This document shows positions 22,301 through 34,443 of a DNA stretch of 64,000 bases, one piece after another. The position numbers and the translations under genes are program-made. The DNA lies in contig NC_064680.1 of the NCBI RefSeq assembly GCF_023278565.1, positions 2,170,001 through 2,234,000 of the forward strand. The letters run 5' to 3'. The notes under the pieces are model-generated. The model was not told the origin of the DNA. It saw nothing but the letters and a program-made list of their open reading frames with translations, and ran no database searches. Numbering within the stretch: position 1 is the first letter of the stretch; each line of letters begins with the position of its first letter. Origin of the DNA: Colletotrichum lupini. Its lineage: Eukaryota; Ascomycota; Sordariomycetes; Glomerellales; Glomerellaceae.

Positions 22301-25300
22301 AACTAAAAATAAAAACGGTATTAAGTTTATAATATAATATAGTCGTCTTTAGTTAATAAATATATTTAGTTATTTTTAAATAACTTCTTTTTTATTAATT
22401 TTTAAATAACAGATCTTCCTCGTTTTAGGGACCTCCTTTTCCTAGCCCGGTTTAAAAATAATTCGTATTTATTAATCTTTAAGAATATTAATAAAGCCGG
22501 TATCCTTAAAAACGTTTTAAAAATAGTTTAGTAAGGGTATAAATAATCCGCTTTATTAACTCCGTTATATATTATAATTCTAGTTATATATTTTTTTATT
22601 TAATCCGTCGGCTAGACCTTTATTAGCTTAGAAGTTATAATCTCGTTTAGTTTATTATTCGTATTATTAAAATTAGTTATTACGCTTACTTAGTTATTAT
22701 TAACTTATTAATAATAGGTATTTTTAACGATTAAATTAAAGGAGCCGACCTTAGCTTTTGCGGGGATTATAATAGGTTTATTAATATTATTAATAATTAT
22801 AATATAGTATATATTCTCGTTAACTAATAATACGTAAAATACGAACTTATTATATAGTACTAGCTTAAATAGTAAGTCTTTATTAGTTATTACGGAATAT
22901 AAAACTAAGAATAAAAAAGATATATATAGTAATATAGTTATTATCGTAGCCGATTAGATCGTAATTTTAATAAGTAGTTTACGTTTAGTATTATAAAACG
23001 CCGGGACGTTAATATTATATAATTAAATAGTAATAATAGAGGTAGCGAAGTCGATTTTAAATTTTTTTAGTTTTATAATATTAGTACTAATTAATATATT
23101 TATTTATAGGCTATTAATTAGTAATACTTCTCGTATAAAATATACCAAGAATAGTATATTATTATTTATAATAGTACCCTTAATATAAAATAAGAAAATT
23201 ATATAGTCTTATATTTAATATATATCTATTCTAATACTTTTAATAATTAGAAGAACGGCGCGTTATTTAATTTTTAAAAATAGGAAAATAGTTATAATTT
23301 ATTATTAGTTAGCGATCGATTAACTATAGCCTATATTAATATAAACCTTCTTTTTTATATTATTATTAAAGGAAGTTATAAGTCGTAGTTATATAATAGT
23401 AAATATTCTTATTCCGAATCCTATTCTAATATTTAGCTTAGAATCCGTAGTAAAAGTAATAATAACTAGTTTAGCTTTATTAGTAGCTAGAGTATTTATT
23501 ATTAACGAAGTAATTACCGTATCGTCCTTTATTACTAATATAATATTATTAAGTACGCTTTTCCCTAATTCTCGTTATTTAGTAATTAAGAAATTTTAAA
23601 AAAAGTATTAGCCGTTAGTATTTATAGTTTATATCGAAGACTTACGTTATATACGTTATAAAAGTATTAAAATAGTTTATTATTTAAAAAGAACTACTCG
23701 CTATATTTCTTATAATTATATATATTTAAAGAGCTAATAATAAAAAATACTACGTCCCTAATTATAAATACTAAATCGTAGTCTAAAGGTCCGTAGTTCG
23801 TATTATTAAAATTATCGTTTATATTTAGCTCCTCTAGTTAGTTATTATTATAATACGCTTATTTTAAATTTTAATTCTCGTTTTATTTTAATAGCTCTTT
23901 ATCCTATTTTTTTAATACGTAAGCTTATATATATATATAACGTAATTAATTATAGTTAGAACGGTTTAAATAATAATTATTATATTATTAATATAGTTTA
24001 TTAAGGTTATTACTAAGGTTATAAGTATACTTATTAAATTATAATAGTATTATAAAACTTCTTATTTAGGGGGGTTAATACGGCTAAGACTAAGTATTCT
24101 ATTACGTTTATTACGTAGTATTAGTTATTTAGCTATTAACTTACGTTATAAGTTAATTATTTAACTAATTACCTCTTTAAAAATTACCGCTTCTATACGA
24201 GTTATTATACTAAGTAGCTAGCTTGCAGTTATTTAAATAATTAAAATCGTTATATTAATTATAATTAGACTACTTATTAAATTATTAATAATTATAGTTC
24301 GGTTAATAGTTATTAAACTCCGGTTTTTATAATAAATAAAAAGTATTTTAATATCCTTTTTTTTATAAAACTAACCTTAGTTCGGGGACTAGGTCGTTAT
24401 TGTATAAAGAGCTCGTTATTACCTATTATACTTGGTAATTATTTTATATAAGATATTTATTTTTAGCTATATAAATTAAGATATTCTTTTTATTATTAAA
24501 GCGGTTTAAGAATTAAGCTAGGGTTATTATTATTATTAGCTTTTTTACTTATACCTAGATTTTATTATTAAGAGCTTTAAAAATAACCCTAAGTTATACC
24601 TAAACGTCGTTAATTTCTATATTTTGCGCGTTACGAATTATTATTTATATAAATAGCTTAATTATATATCCGTTAATAAGGTCTTTAATTATAAGTTTTT
24701 ATATATATAACGCGTTAAGGGCTTTAGAAGAATTTTACTTAAACCGCTTTTATAAAGTCTTAATAATAACTTATATTTCGTAGTTAAATAGAACTAATTA
24801 TTTTAATTATATAAGCTTAGTAATATACTATGTTAACGCTATATTTAATAAATAAGACGACTATACCTCTTTAATAATTACGTTACTTTTAGTTATTACG
24901 AAATACCGGAGCTTATTATAAAAAATATAAATATTAATATAAGTAATAAACTTAATACTAGAAGTAATACTATACTTCGAATTATTATAACTAGTTAGAT
25001 CGAAGTATTTAATCTCCTCTAGCTTTAGGGGTATAAATTAATTATTATTAAGTCTAGGAGTTAATTATCGGCTACCGTCGTTATTATTATTTATATTATT
25101 TATAGTTAAGGCTATTATTATAGTAATTTAGGTAATTATATTAATAAAAAGACTATTAATTGGGTTATTATTATTTATAGGCTAGTTATTACCGTTTATA
25201 TTACTATTTACTATTTTAAAAAGCTTTATTAACTCGTCGTAATTACTAAGTAAAGAAGGGCGTAAGTAGTAGTTATTTAAGTTAATAATAAGACTTTTTA

Positions 25301-25777
25301 AATCGAGGTAATTACTTAGGTTAGTAATACGTATTATTACTAATACTAAAAGTGCGGTAAGTAACGATGATAATTAAATAGGAGTTATTAAATAAGTATT
25401 ATTAAATAACGTCGGTTAATAATCGAACTTTATAATATAAATTTATCGGATTACTATACTAACTCCTCGTACTAATTTTAAAAATTTAATAAAGTAATCT
25501 AGCTTAACTTTATTAGCGCGAGTATTAATAGTTTAGTTAGCTTATTATAATAACTACGTTACGTAACGTTAGTTAGCGTTTATAACTCTTATTATATAGG
25601 GGTAGTTCGTATTATTAACGTAGAAATATAATAATTATTTAGCTTTTAGCTTAGCTATTATTAGTTATATTTTTATAGGGGTAGAGTGAGGATTATTTAA
25701 TAAATTAAATCTTAATAATAAGCTAATAAAAAAGAAATTCCTAGTACTAGGTCGTATTATAAGTTATGCTATTAGAT

Positions 25778-25975
25778 TACTAGGGGTAAAGGTAGGGTTA
25801 ATATAATGTGTTAAGTAGTAGTTGATTTTTCTAGGTAATATGGGCAAAAGCCCCTAATGTGGGCAGAAGCCCCTAATGTGGGCAGAAGCCCCTAATGTGG
25901 GCTGAAGCCCCTATGTATAGTTGTGGCTGGTCGCCACCAGTTGTGGCACATAGCCTGTGGCTGTGTAGTGTGGCA
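25778..25975. repeat. Right LTR (5' LTR of the element), 198 bp
   Basis: Aligns end to end with the left LTR apart from two extra 19-bp units (2 x 19 = 38 bp, exactly the length difference). The inner end is RIP-mutated (TACT for TGCC); the outer 115 bp or so, from about 25860, are not. Ends TGTGGCA before the target duplication. Confidence 0.9.
25836..25911. repeat. Four 19-bp tandem units inside the right LTR
   Basis: Four consecutive units at 25836, 25855, 25874 and 25893. The first carries RIP-type G-to-A changes, the middle two are perfect, and the fourth has GGGC-TGAA-GCCC instead of GGGC-AGAA-GCCC, so the stem is kept and the loop varies. Confidence 0.92.
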
Positions 25976-25980
25976 CCAGT
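25976..25980. repeat. Right target-site duplication CCAGT
   Basis: Identical to 16154-16158 and directly after the CA end of the right LTR. Confidence 0.9.
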
Positions 25981-27630
25981 CGTCACCTCAAGTTTCGATG
26001 GGGAGGCCAGGAGGGGGGAGACCCTCGTTTCAAAACGGGATGAGACGGTTGGCGGTCAGGCCGGTTTCTGGCGGCGGGGTCGGGGGCCATGGGGGATGAG
26101 AGAACTATTGGGAACTCTTCCATGTGTCACGGAGAGGAGACTTGGAGAGGAGAGGGGGGGGCATCTTTTTTGGTGCGGGGCTGAGCTCAGCTTTCCAGTG
26201 TGGAACGGCCGCTCAGCTTTCTGGGCCTTTCTATTGGCGACAGCTCTACGGCACCCTAGGTACCAGAAGCTTACTGATCTCATCTCGTTCTCATCTATGT
26301 ACCTACCATGGGCGCGTAGGACGAGGATTCATGTCGCGGAACACTGCTGCAACTGTTCATCGCCGATTTCCTGGGGACATGCTGTCAATGGTGCATCCTC
26401 TACTGATCTTGCTCCTGTTATAACTCACTGAACTGATACCAAAAGTACCCAGTGATGATGCCGAGGATTTACTGCTGCTCTCTCTCAAGCTTTGATAGCT
26501 CCAAAAAAAAAAAACAGTTTCGAAGCGGGACCTGAGCTACCCCGTCATAGCTATCCTAGGAGAGCAATAGCTATCGATGAGTCGAACAAACTCACCAATT
26601 TGTGAATCTAGCCACCTACTGTGTAGACAACATGAGACATACTGCAAACCCCCTTCCAGAGACACCTAATGGATTTAGTTCCCATGGTCTGTGATTGCAC
26701 AGGTTGGGATGAGACAGGCCGTTATAGAACGTTTACAAAGTCGCGTCTGAGTTGTTATGATTAGGCGAGAAACACGCGTTGGTAGCCGTTGATCAACGCC
26801 TCGCAGGGGTGCGACTCACCACAGCAAAAGCAACTGGATTACCTATGGATGGGCAGTCCCGCATTGCCTGCTTCTGATCACTGGTCAGACCTGCCATCTA
26901 GTAAAACGTAGATTCACATTGTCTCTCGTGCGCCGTGAAATGATTGTGTACATTGCTCATCCCACCTGGAAACCGAAGCTTTATATGCCAAACAATCACG
27001 AGCTGCAGTGTCAGAATTCCGCTGCTCATTCTCATGGATCAGCATCTCCTGTGAATTTACGTGAGATCAAGACTGTAGTGTCTTTCCCGGATACAAAGAT
27101 TGAGTTGGATCAATTCCATACTTGATCTAGTGAATAGAGTTCCACGTCCCGTGCCTTGAAACTTATTCACTCTCGAGCCTCATGAACGGCACATGTGTGC
27201 TCGTTATGGGGCCCGTCGGAGTCTTCGGTCTGGGCTCGGTATGCCGTTCACAATGGGTGCTCTGCAACAACACCATGCCGAAGGCGATTCTGTGGCCACG
27301 AGTGTGTAGGAGGCCCTATTGACTTGACTCGATGTACGTGGTGCAGATGGGCATGTCTTTCATCAACACATTTGGGTATTGTGTACTCTTCGTATGCTGA
27401 TATGCTAGTCAAGACAAGCCCGTCACGCTGTCTTCAACATAGGAAGGGGTGAGCTCTGCAAATTGATAAGGTATCGCGCGAGAGCTTCTCGTGCCTCTAG
27501 GGTAAACCATCGCAAGCTGGGCACCGGTGGTGGACGAGTACCGTGTGGTCGTCCAGTCGGGGCTACACCTCCCGAGAAAGACCAGAGGATGGGAGTCTAG
27601 ATGGATGTCCGACACCTCATTTCAAGGGCC

Positions 27631-28599
27631 TCAGAGAAATGGCGGCCGCCTGAGCTCCGTAGAACACGGGCAGTTGTCAAAGAATAGAACAGCATCATGC
27701 CCGAAGTCCCAGGCGTCTGTACAAGTATTTGCTTCTAATGCGTCAATGTAAATGCTTGCTGGATGACGGTGAGCCTTGAAATGACTTCTGTGGGAGATGC
27801 TTCTCAATAGCCAAGGCCACATTGCTTGTGAAAACTCTCTAGGTGCCCAGTGAGTCTTGACGAGAGCATCTGGCTTCAAGCAGAGCTTTTCTGCTTTCCA
27901 GTAGTTGCCAGCGCATGAAGACCTCTCAGGCCAGGAGACAGTTGGTTCAGGGTCATTTACAACACCACCGGTGATGATGGTGCCCCAGGCTGGTGAAGAG
28001 CTAGAGCCGTTGCCCACCAAGCAGGTTTCTGGAACTACCTTGGGTACAAACGGCGTTGACGGAGTATTACAGGGAAGCACCGAGGGATAGGTCCAGTCTC
28101 TTGTGGACGAGAGAGCACACTGGGTAAGGTGACCTTGGACTGTTCGGACATGAAAACAAGTCGCGGGTGTACCAGCTGAAGCGACGGCGGGGAAAAGGCG
28201 GCCACTCCAATAGTGCTGGGAAAATAGCCTCATGAGAACTGAGACTGCCCGAGAACCAGAATGGATTGCTGGGCGGCCGGTTAGAGAGCGCTCGCTGTCA
28301 TCGCTGGAGGTGGAAACACGTAACCCGAGATGCTCGGTGCTGAGTGCGAGTGAGCGGGGAACCCTCCGTGCTGGACTTCTTGGGGGACCAGCGAACACCG
28401 CCGACGAGACTACGTCCACGGTCTCATTCCTTCTGAGGCCTAATGGCTGCTGAACGACCGACACGATAACCAAGTGTGGGAAGCGCGGCAGTGGTGGGCG
28501 AGAATTCAGCACGTCAGTGCCTGGCAGGACCACCTCACTGATGATGACTGGGTTCCTGGTATTTGGCCGAAGGTACCCGTGATTTGGGAAGGGAAACAC
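27631..28599 (-). CDS. Doubtful hypothetical protein, 322 codons
   Basis: An uninterrupted minus frame, long for this stretch. The N-terminal half is Ser/Pro/Arg-rich; the C-terminal half has Trp-, His- and Cys-containing segments (for example WKAEKLCLKPDALVKTHW). No signal peptide, membrane helix or known motif. A chance frame is at least as likely as a gene, since frames of similar quality overlap it on the other strand. Confidence 0.2.
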   Translation of the reverse strand: MFPFPNHGYLRPNTRNPVIISEVVLPGTDVLNSRPPLPRFPHLVIVSVVQQPLGLRRNETVDVVSSAVFAGPPRSPARRVPRSLALSTEHLGLRVSTSSDDSERSLTGRPAIHSGSRAVSVLMRLFSQHYWSGRLFPAVASAGTPATCFHVRTVQGHLTQCALSSTRDWTYPSVLPCNTPSTPFVPKVVPETCLVGNGSSSSPAWGTIITGGVVNDPEPTVSWPERSSCAGNYWKAEKLCLKPDALVKTHWAPREFSQAMWPWLLRSISHRSHFKAHRHPASIYIDALEANTCTDAWDFGHDAVLFFDNCPCSTELRRPPFL

Positions 28600-30563
28600 G
28601 AGGGGGGCCTCGGCTGGAGCAGGCTTTCAGCGTCCTCGGTGTCGACTCTGAAGTCAGGTTCTGAGCAGACGGGAGAATGAGATGGGTGGGCAGCCTAGAG
28701 TCCAGAGTCCATACTGGCGGTCCAGGCCAGCGGAAACGGAGTCGGACAGAGCCAGCTGCGATAACGGGGGCAGAAGCTCTGAAGTTGGCGACGACGAGGG
28801 ATCTTCAGGCGAAGCAGTGGGGAAAGGCCTGAGAAGATGGCCGCTGTCGGGGGAGGCAGACAGACGAGGAGAAGAACGAGAAGTTCCCGGGGACCAGAGC
28901 GAGTTGAGAACGGCGGGGGGTGCGGAAGAGTACGGTGATGGATGGGGTGCCGCCGCTGCTGCTGCACCTGGGAGTCCAGGACTGGAGGTGATCTGGACGT
29001 GCCCAGTCAGTTTCAGGCAGACATAGGCGGGGATAGGCACCCGAGTCCCCAGAAGCCTTGCTGCTTTTACAGCCTGGAGGGCACAGCACTGTGAACCTGT
29101 CAAGCCGGCCGATGGAGGACAGCCCGACTGACAGAGGGAGAGGAGTGAGGGATCACAGTCAGTGAGTAATGGGAGGTGGATGAGGGGAGTCAGAGATTGT
29201 CGGTCGGGGATGGGGGCAGTGCAATCACCGACGGGCTCTAAGGTACGGTACGGAGTAAGGTACCTACCTACCTGAGGAATCCCATCCCCCCCGGTCATTG
29301 TTTTCCCCCCCTTGTGCACAGAATGCAGGCACGCTGTGGGCGTTGTGCTCTTTTCCTCACGAGGCCCACGGGTGGCTTGGGAAAACGGGCGGGACCCGAC
29401 GCTCGCTCGCTGGCACTGGGCAGAGAGGCGAGTGGGCGCCCCCGATTGCAGGGCCCTCATTGGGCGACAGGGCATTACCGCTAAATGATGGGGAGGCGAG
29501 GTGTGTGTGTGTCATGGACGGTGCACGCCGCAGGTTCACACACAAGAAAAATGTGGGCGCCCGCCGCCGAAAATCAGCGATCGAGGGAGGAAGAAAAGGG
29601 TGCAAAACTCCAAGGCATGCCGTCACCATCCAATACGACGTCGCTAAAAGTACAGTGAGAGTACCGCCAGAGCATCACAGCGACAAGCAGCGCACCAGAT
29701 AGCGCGATTGGGGCACTACAGTGTCCGCAACGACCACGAATAAGCCATGCAGATGCTCAGAACAGGTCGGGGATCAATATAGTAGCAAGAAAAGCATAGC
29801 CTTGCTCCCAAGAAAGAGGATTACTCGACGACCAGTTAATTGACTGACAATAGCAAAGTACAGCAAAGAGACAATCCACGAGGCTCGATATAAGGTATAC
29901 TCAGGTCGAGTCCAGTTGTGCTGGGCGGCAATCAACACGAGCGCCGATGCCGAGGGGGGGAGCTGATGGCCAGCGGTACCTTTTGTAGGTACCTTTTTCG
30001 GTGAGGTAAGGTAACCAACCTAGGTAAGGGAACGAGGAGAGGAATGGCGGGACGCAGAGGAAAAGCTTGTAGACCGTAAGGTACCTACCTACCTTACTTA
30101 TCCTAAGGTAAGGACGGTATGGATGACATGTGGCCTCTCTGGTGTTCAAATTGTCACTCTCTTCTGATGCCTCTTTCGTGTTTTGGCGGCCGGTGCTGAG
30201 TGGGCGGGCGCTGTATCATCTCTTTGCGTGAAAGTGTTCGTTTATTTTGCTTCATGGCTCTGGTAGAGTGAGTGGATTAAAGTGTCCCATCGGCCATCAT
30301 TGACAGTGGAAAACGCTGGAAGCCCCGGGCTGCCCTGGGAGTTTACAAGGTCTGGTAGAGGCAATGTGCTTGCCACATTTGTGCACAAAAAGATGATGCT
30401 GAGAATGGCATAACCTCTCCAGCAGCCAGCTGGCTTGGCCAGGCGCGCTGAGGTGGGCGAGACTGATCGGGCCAGGCTGGAGAGGAGCCTTTTCGTTTTC
30501 CATTACTGATTAGCAGCGCTGCGGTGGATGCATCCCCTTGAGTGTTGCAGGGGTGTCGGGCAC

Positions 30564-30580
30564 TTTTTTTTTTTTTTTTT
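30564..30580. repeat. Poly-T run of 17
   Basis: Seventeen consecutive T in intergenic DNA; a nucleosome-excluding tract of the kind common in fungal promoters. Confidence 0.9.
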
Positions 30581-30963
30581 CACGCGTCGCATGATGTGAT
30601 TGAGGGAAGGTGCCAAAGGTACATGAGCTGCTAAGGTAGGTAGGTACCTTGCCTCAAGGCTCAGAGGCTCAGAGGGTATTCAATATTGGCGCAGAGAGAG
30701 TGTGGGAACATGGGAACCAAGGTTTGCATTAGGTGGCACCAGTGCAGACAACCTACCTAAGGTAAAGTATGCAGTGAGAGACGGTAGACGTGGAGACTTT
30801 GTACTTCCCGCCCGAAAGGGACGGGAGAGGGCACTTGTGGTTTAACGGTTTAACCGTCTGGCGGCACGGGCGACAACTGGAGCGACATCACCGCGGATTC
30901 GCCAGCAAGGTGGAAGACCGGGAAAGAGGGGGAACAAACGTACAAGCTGTGGGCTGGATCGCC

Positions 30964-30965
<2 letters not shown>

Positions 30966-30995
<30 letters not shown>
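30966..30995. repeat. (TGC)n triplet repeat
   Basis: About ten TGC/TGT triplets in non-coding sequence, likely length-variable between strains. Confidence 0.9.
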
Positions 30996-31099
30996 GAGCC
31001 TTGGGGGGAGAAAAAAGAACAGGGCAAGAGAATGGGAATATTTTAGGTGAAAGAGAGGGGGGACAGAGCAGGCCCCCCAAAACTCGTCCAGTTCGCTTT

Positions 31100-31515
31100 T
31101 TTTTTTTGGGCCGGGCAAGAGCGAAGCGCCTGAATTTTTTTTCTCTATTCCCCTCTTCCCCTTCCCACTTGGCCCCCCCGGAAAGGTGCCAAATCACTCC
31201 CAAACCCCTCCCACCCCGTCTGCACTACATATTCGGCTCAGGCCCTCCCCCAAACCTCCCATCCCCTTCCCTCTTTTTCCCCCATTTCTTCACTTTCCCA
31301 GGCACCAAACCCCCCAAATCTCAACCGCCCTTTCCTCCCAACCTTGCGCCACTTTGTGAGTGCCAGAAAAAAAAAAAAAAACTCCACCAAACACCAGCAC
31401 ACCCTTTTTTTGCTTCTCGCCATCGTCGCGTCAAAGCACCACTTGATTTACAGCGCCCATCGGCCCTAAATCCTCTCTACCTCACCACAACCACCAAAAA
31501 AACACAACCATCACA
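31100..31515 (+). promoter_or_regulatory. Pyrimidine-rich promoter and leader of the HMG gene
   Basis: The 400 bp before the ATG are made almost entirely of C and T on the coding strand (for example TTCCCCTTCCC, CTCTTTTTCCCCC), with ACAACCATCACA directly before the start. CT-rich leaders of this kind are typical of strongly expressed fungal genes. Confidence 0.5.
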
Positions 31516-33057
31516 ATGCCTCGCCCCTCAAAGAAGGCCCTCGCCGCCACCCCCAGCGCACCCGTTGCTGCCGTTCCCGTCGCGCCTGCTCAGCCCGTGC
31601 AGCCCCTCCAGATCCCCCAAAGACACATTGATGTCGAGGGTTTCATTCGCGTCCGCGACTCGGTAAGATACGCCCTTTCCACCATTCCCTCAAAACCTCA
31701 ATTCTCCGCCGCCATGTTTCCCAAGCTTCACTCTCCGTTCCACCACGGCCCAGCTGGCTATCCTGGAGTCGATATCGCGCCATTTTCTTCACTGGCTTCT
31801 ACTGCCATGAGAATTCCAAGCATCTGATTGTCTTGCTATTTCTTCGACGCGTTTCTCGGCGTGAACTGTCAGCCGCGCGTGCTTGTGTGCTTGCTATCTA
31901 TTCAGATTCAAAGCTGGCACCTCAAGAACGAAACGGGCACATTTTGCATTTGATAAGCCAAATGTGCTCCGAGAAGATGGCAGGGGGAAAAACACGCTGC
32001 GTCAGAACGCTCGTTTTTGTTTACATGGCCCAATGTGACCCCGCGTCTGCCGCGGGAGCTGTGACCCACAGAAGCTCTTCAAGCTCAGCTCAGCTAAGCT
32101 TGGCTGCCCATATCCCACTACATCTTTCCTGCTACACACTTTACGCATCTTACCACTCTTTGCTCAAGCGTATCTGATCAGACAGAATGCTAACACCACT
32201 GTCAGGTTCACCAGCGCCTCATCACCATCTTGGAGTTGATCAAGAACTTCTCCGAGGACTACTACCGCCAGACCAGCCTGCTTCTTGGCGAGTCTGCACA
32301 CGAGGCCATCCCGGGCATTGACCACCCTCTGAACACCTTGGAGCATGCTGCCCAGAGCATCGCTCCCCTGGCCCTTGGTCTCCAGCCCGGCGTTGCCTAC
32401 CACCCTGCCCCTGTTGAGGAGAAGAAGGAGCGCAAGAAGCGCACCCACGACCCCAATGCTCCCAAGCGCCCCCTGACCCCCTACTTCCTGTACATGCAGA
32501 CCGCCCGTCCCATAATTGCGAATGACCTTGGTGATGCCGCTCCCAAGGGTGCTGTTCAGGAAGAGGGCCAGCGCCGCTGGAAGGCCATGAACCTTCAGGA
32601 GAAGGCCGGCTGGAACAACGCGTACCAGTACAACCTCCGCCTCTACCAGGCTCGCGTCCACTCCTACAAGCAGGGTGGCAACCTTGAGGCCAGAAACATG
32701 GACGATGATAGCGCTCTCAAGTACGCCGAGGAGCACAACATCCAGATCAACCCTGTTGATGTTGTCCCCGATGTTGAGGATGCCATCGCCGAGCAGCTCA
32801 ACCAGGCCAACACCGTCGATGCTCCTGGTGAAGAGGAAGAGGAGGAGGAAGTCCCTGCCCCCGTCAAGACCCCCAAGAAGCCCGCTTCTACCCGCAAGCG
32901 CAAGACTGCCACTCCCGCTGCCGAGCCCGAGGCCAAGGCTGCTGCCACTCCCGCAAGCCCTGACAAGAAGCGCCGCCGCACATCCACCAAGGCCGCCGAC
33001 GCCACTGAGTCGGCGGAGCCTGCCAAGAAGAGCAGAGCGAAGAAGGGCAAGAACTAA
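31516..33057 (+). CDS. HMG-box chromatin protein (Hmo1-like)
   Basis: Exons 31516-31662 and 32206-33057, 332 aa. The 543-nt intron has a TGCTAAC branch site and a CAG acceptor; the junction joins VRDS to VHQRL in frame. A Pro/Ala-rich start is followed by a helical segment (about 40-90, FIRVRDSVHQRLITILELI) resembling the degenerate first box of Hmo1. A classic HMG box lies at about residues 124-200, with DPNAPKRPLTPYFLYM and a Trp in QRRWKAMN. After a short acidic run (about 255-262, seven or more Glu) the tail is Lys/Ala/Pro-rich with a basic KKRRR nuclear signal. HMG-box proteins bend DNA and shape chromatin; Hmo1 acts at ribosomal DNA and ribosomal-protein genes. The assignment to Hmo1 rather than a general HMG1/2 protein is inferred from layout. 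Confidence 0.85.
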
Positions 33058-34443
33058 GCATTCTGCTTCATTCGACCCCCCTCCTTCTACTCATTTCTTC
33101 TTGTTTCTGGGTTTCTGGGTTTTTGCAAAGATGATACCTCGTTGCGCGGCGGCTTGTCGCTGATCCTTACCCCCTTCACTGTCCCTATGTTGGCGCAGAT
33201 ATACACGGGGGTGTGAGGTTCTGGACTGGAGGGGGAAAAAAGGAAGGACCACATCTACTTCGGTCCTCTGTCGTTGCGTGTGCCTGCTGCGCGCGAACGC
33301 GGTGTGTATGATTTCACAAGGCGTGCGGTTTTGGGACGGTTTTTCCAACGGACACAACACGCGTGAGAGAAAGAAAGGAATACAAAACCCCCGACTTGAG
33401 TGTGGGCGGTTTATGGATCCAATGGGCTTTCGGTTTGGGCTGGCTCTGCTTGTTTTCCAGTTAGTCCTGTATGTATAATGACGGACATGAGAGAATCAAA
33501 CAATATTGATCTTCACATTGACAGTGCTCGCCTCCGATGAAGAATGTGACATGTATCGTGACGAGGTCTAGTGTGTATCTTCTTGCCCTGAGAAGATAGC
33601 CTCATGGACCAATGTATGCGGAAGGAGTCTGAAGCAGAGACGCTTCTATCCAGGCCTGTTGTACGGCAGAGTCAAGAATTCAATACGTCCAACTGTCACG
33701 TCGACGTATTCAATGTTCAATCAAACTCTAGACGCCCAGGTACGCAGAAACGCTCACCCTGTTGACAATAATGTTGTACGTAAATTACGTTTTCTTTTTG
33801 CAGTATACAGTAGCAGATACGTTTCCGTTCGAGTTACCAAAAGAAGTTGATACATCTCACCTATCAAAGTTCGCTGCTCGACAAGTCTGAAAACAATCAG
33901 ACACCCAAGCACGATTCTACGTACGTCCCTCGCACACAAAGTCCATGCATGGACGCGTACATGCGACGCGCGGATCGTCGAATCTGTCCGTCGACCCTGT
34001 AGGCTTTTGGGGGGAAACGAGAGAGGGTGTTGGCATTACTCTATCAGAACGACGGCCAAGACTTTTTCTTAAGCGCCCCCCCCCCCCCCCCCCCCCTCAT
34101 AACACTCTGACACTGTACTGCATGCTTCTGATGTTCTGGTTTTTAGTCATGAAATAGAAAATGCTGTTGCTTTTGCTTTTTTGGAAACCTTTCATAACCT
34201 GGCCAAGGTAAGGTGGCTTCTCTCACATGTCATTAATAATAAGCACCACCCGATATCCCGTCCCAACTACCCGCCCGTATGCCGCTATGCTTTGAAATGT
34301 TTCTTCCCTTCCCCCTCACTACGACGTGCCCTCTCATCATACTTTCATCTTCTCATCAACGCCAAACCTCTTAAATACTCTGTTGATGTCCATCCCATCA
34401 ACACCAGAAAAGTTCGCCGCCGTCGTCGTCATCATCATCACGC
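33058..34443. other. Intergenic between converging HMG and urease genes
   Basis: Holds the two 3' untranslated regions. The only notable sequence is the run of 21 C listed separately; no frame above 90 codons. Confidence 0.6.
34076..34096. repeat. Run of 21 C
   Basis: Uninterrupted C21 on the plus strand (G21 on the urease strand, about 350 bp past the urease stop). Prone to length variation and assembly error. Confidence 0.92.

Larger units (their letters stand above)
16159..25975 (-). mobile_element. RIP-mutated Ty3/gypsy-type LTR retrotransposon, 9.8 kb
   Basis: Terminal direct repeats at 16159-16318 and 25778-25975 are bounded by TG...CA (RIP-altered to TA at inner ends) and by the 5-bp duplication CCAGT. 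The interior is extremely TA-rich with CpA and TpG nearly absent while CpG persists, the mark of RIP. On the minus strand I can read reverse transcriptase (about 22300-21250) followed downstream by integrase (about 20430-19440). That RT-then-INT order is Ty3/gypsy, not Ty1/copia. A purine tract TAGGGGGTAG on the minus strand lies beside the left LTR (16321-16330), as expected for a polypurine tract, which agrees with minus orientation. Frames are broken by very many TAG and TAA codons, so the copy is dead. Gag should lie around 23-25.7 kb minus, but I can support it only weakly. Confidence 0.93.
25981..31515. other. 5.5 kb gene-poor stretch between retroelement and HMG gene
   Basis: Normal, GC-balanced composition resumes at once after the retroelement. 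No recognisable domain was found in any frame. The region holds many AGGTA/TACCT motifs (densest 29.2-30.8 kb), homopolymer and triplet repeats, one 322-codon minus frame and, at its right end, the HMG promoter. Confidence 0.5.

Noticed and set aside
16319..25777. TA-rich interior as a centromere, mitochondrial insertion or CRISPR-like array
   Set aside because: LTRs, target duplications and readable RT and integrase explain it as a RIP-mutated retrotransposon; no spacer-repeat array and no mitochondrial genes are seen.
28654..29475. 273-codon minus frame
   Set aside because: Ser/Pro/Leu-rich low complexity with an Ala run, overlapped by plus-strand frames of the same quality; no motif.
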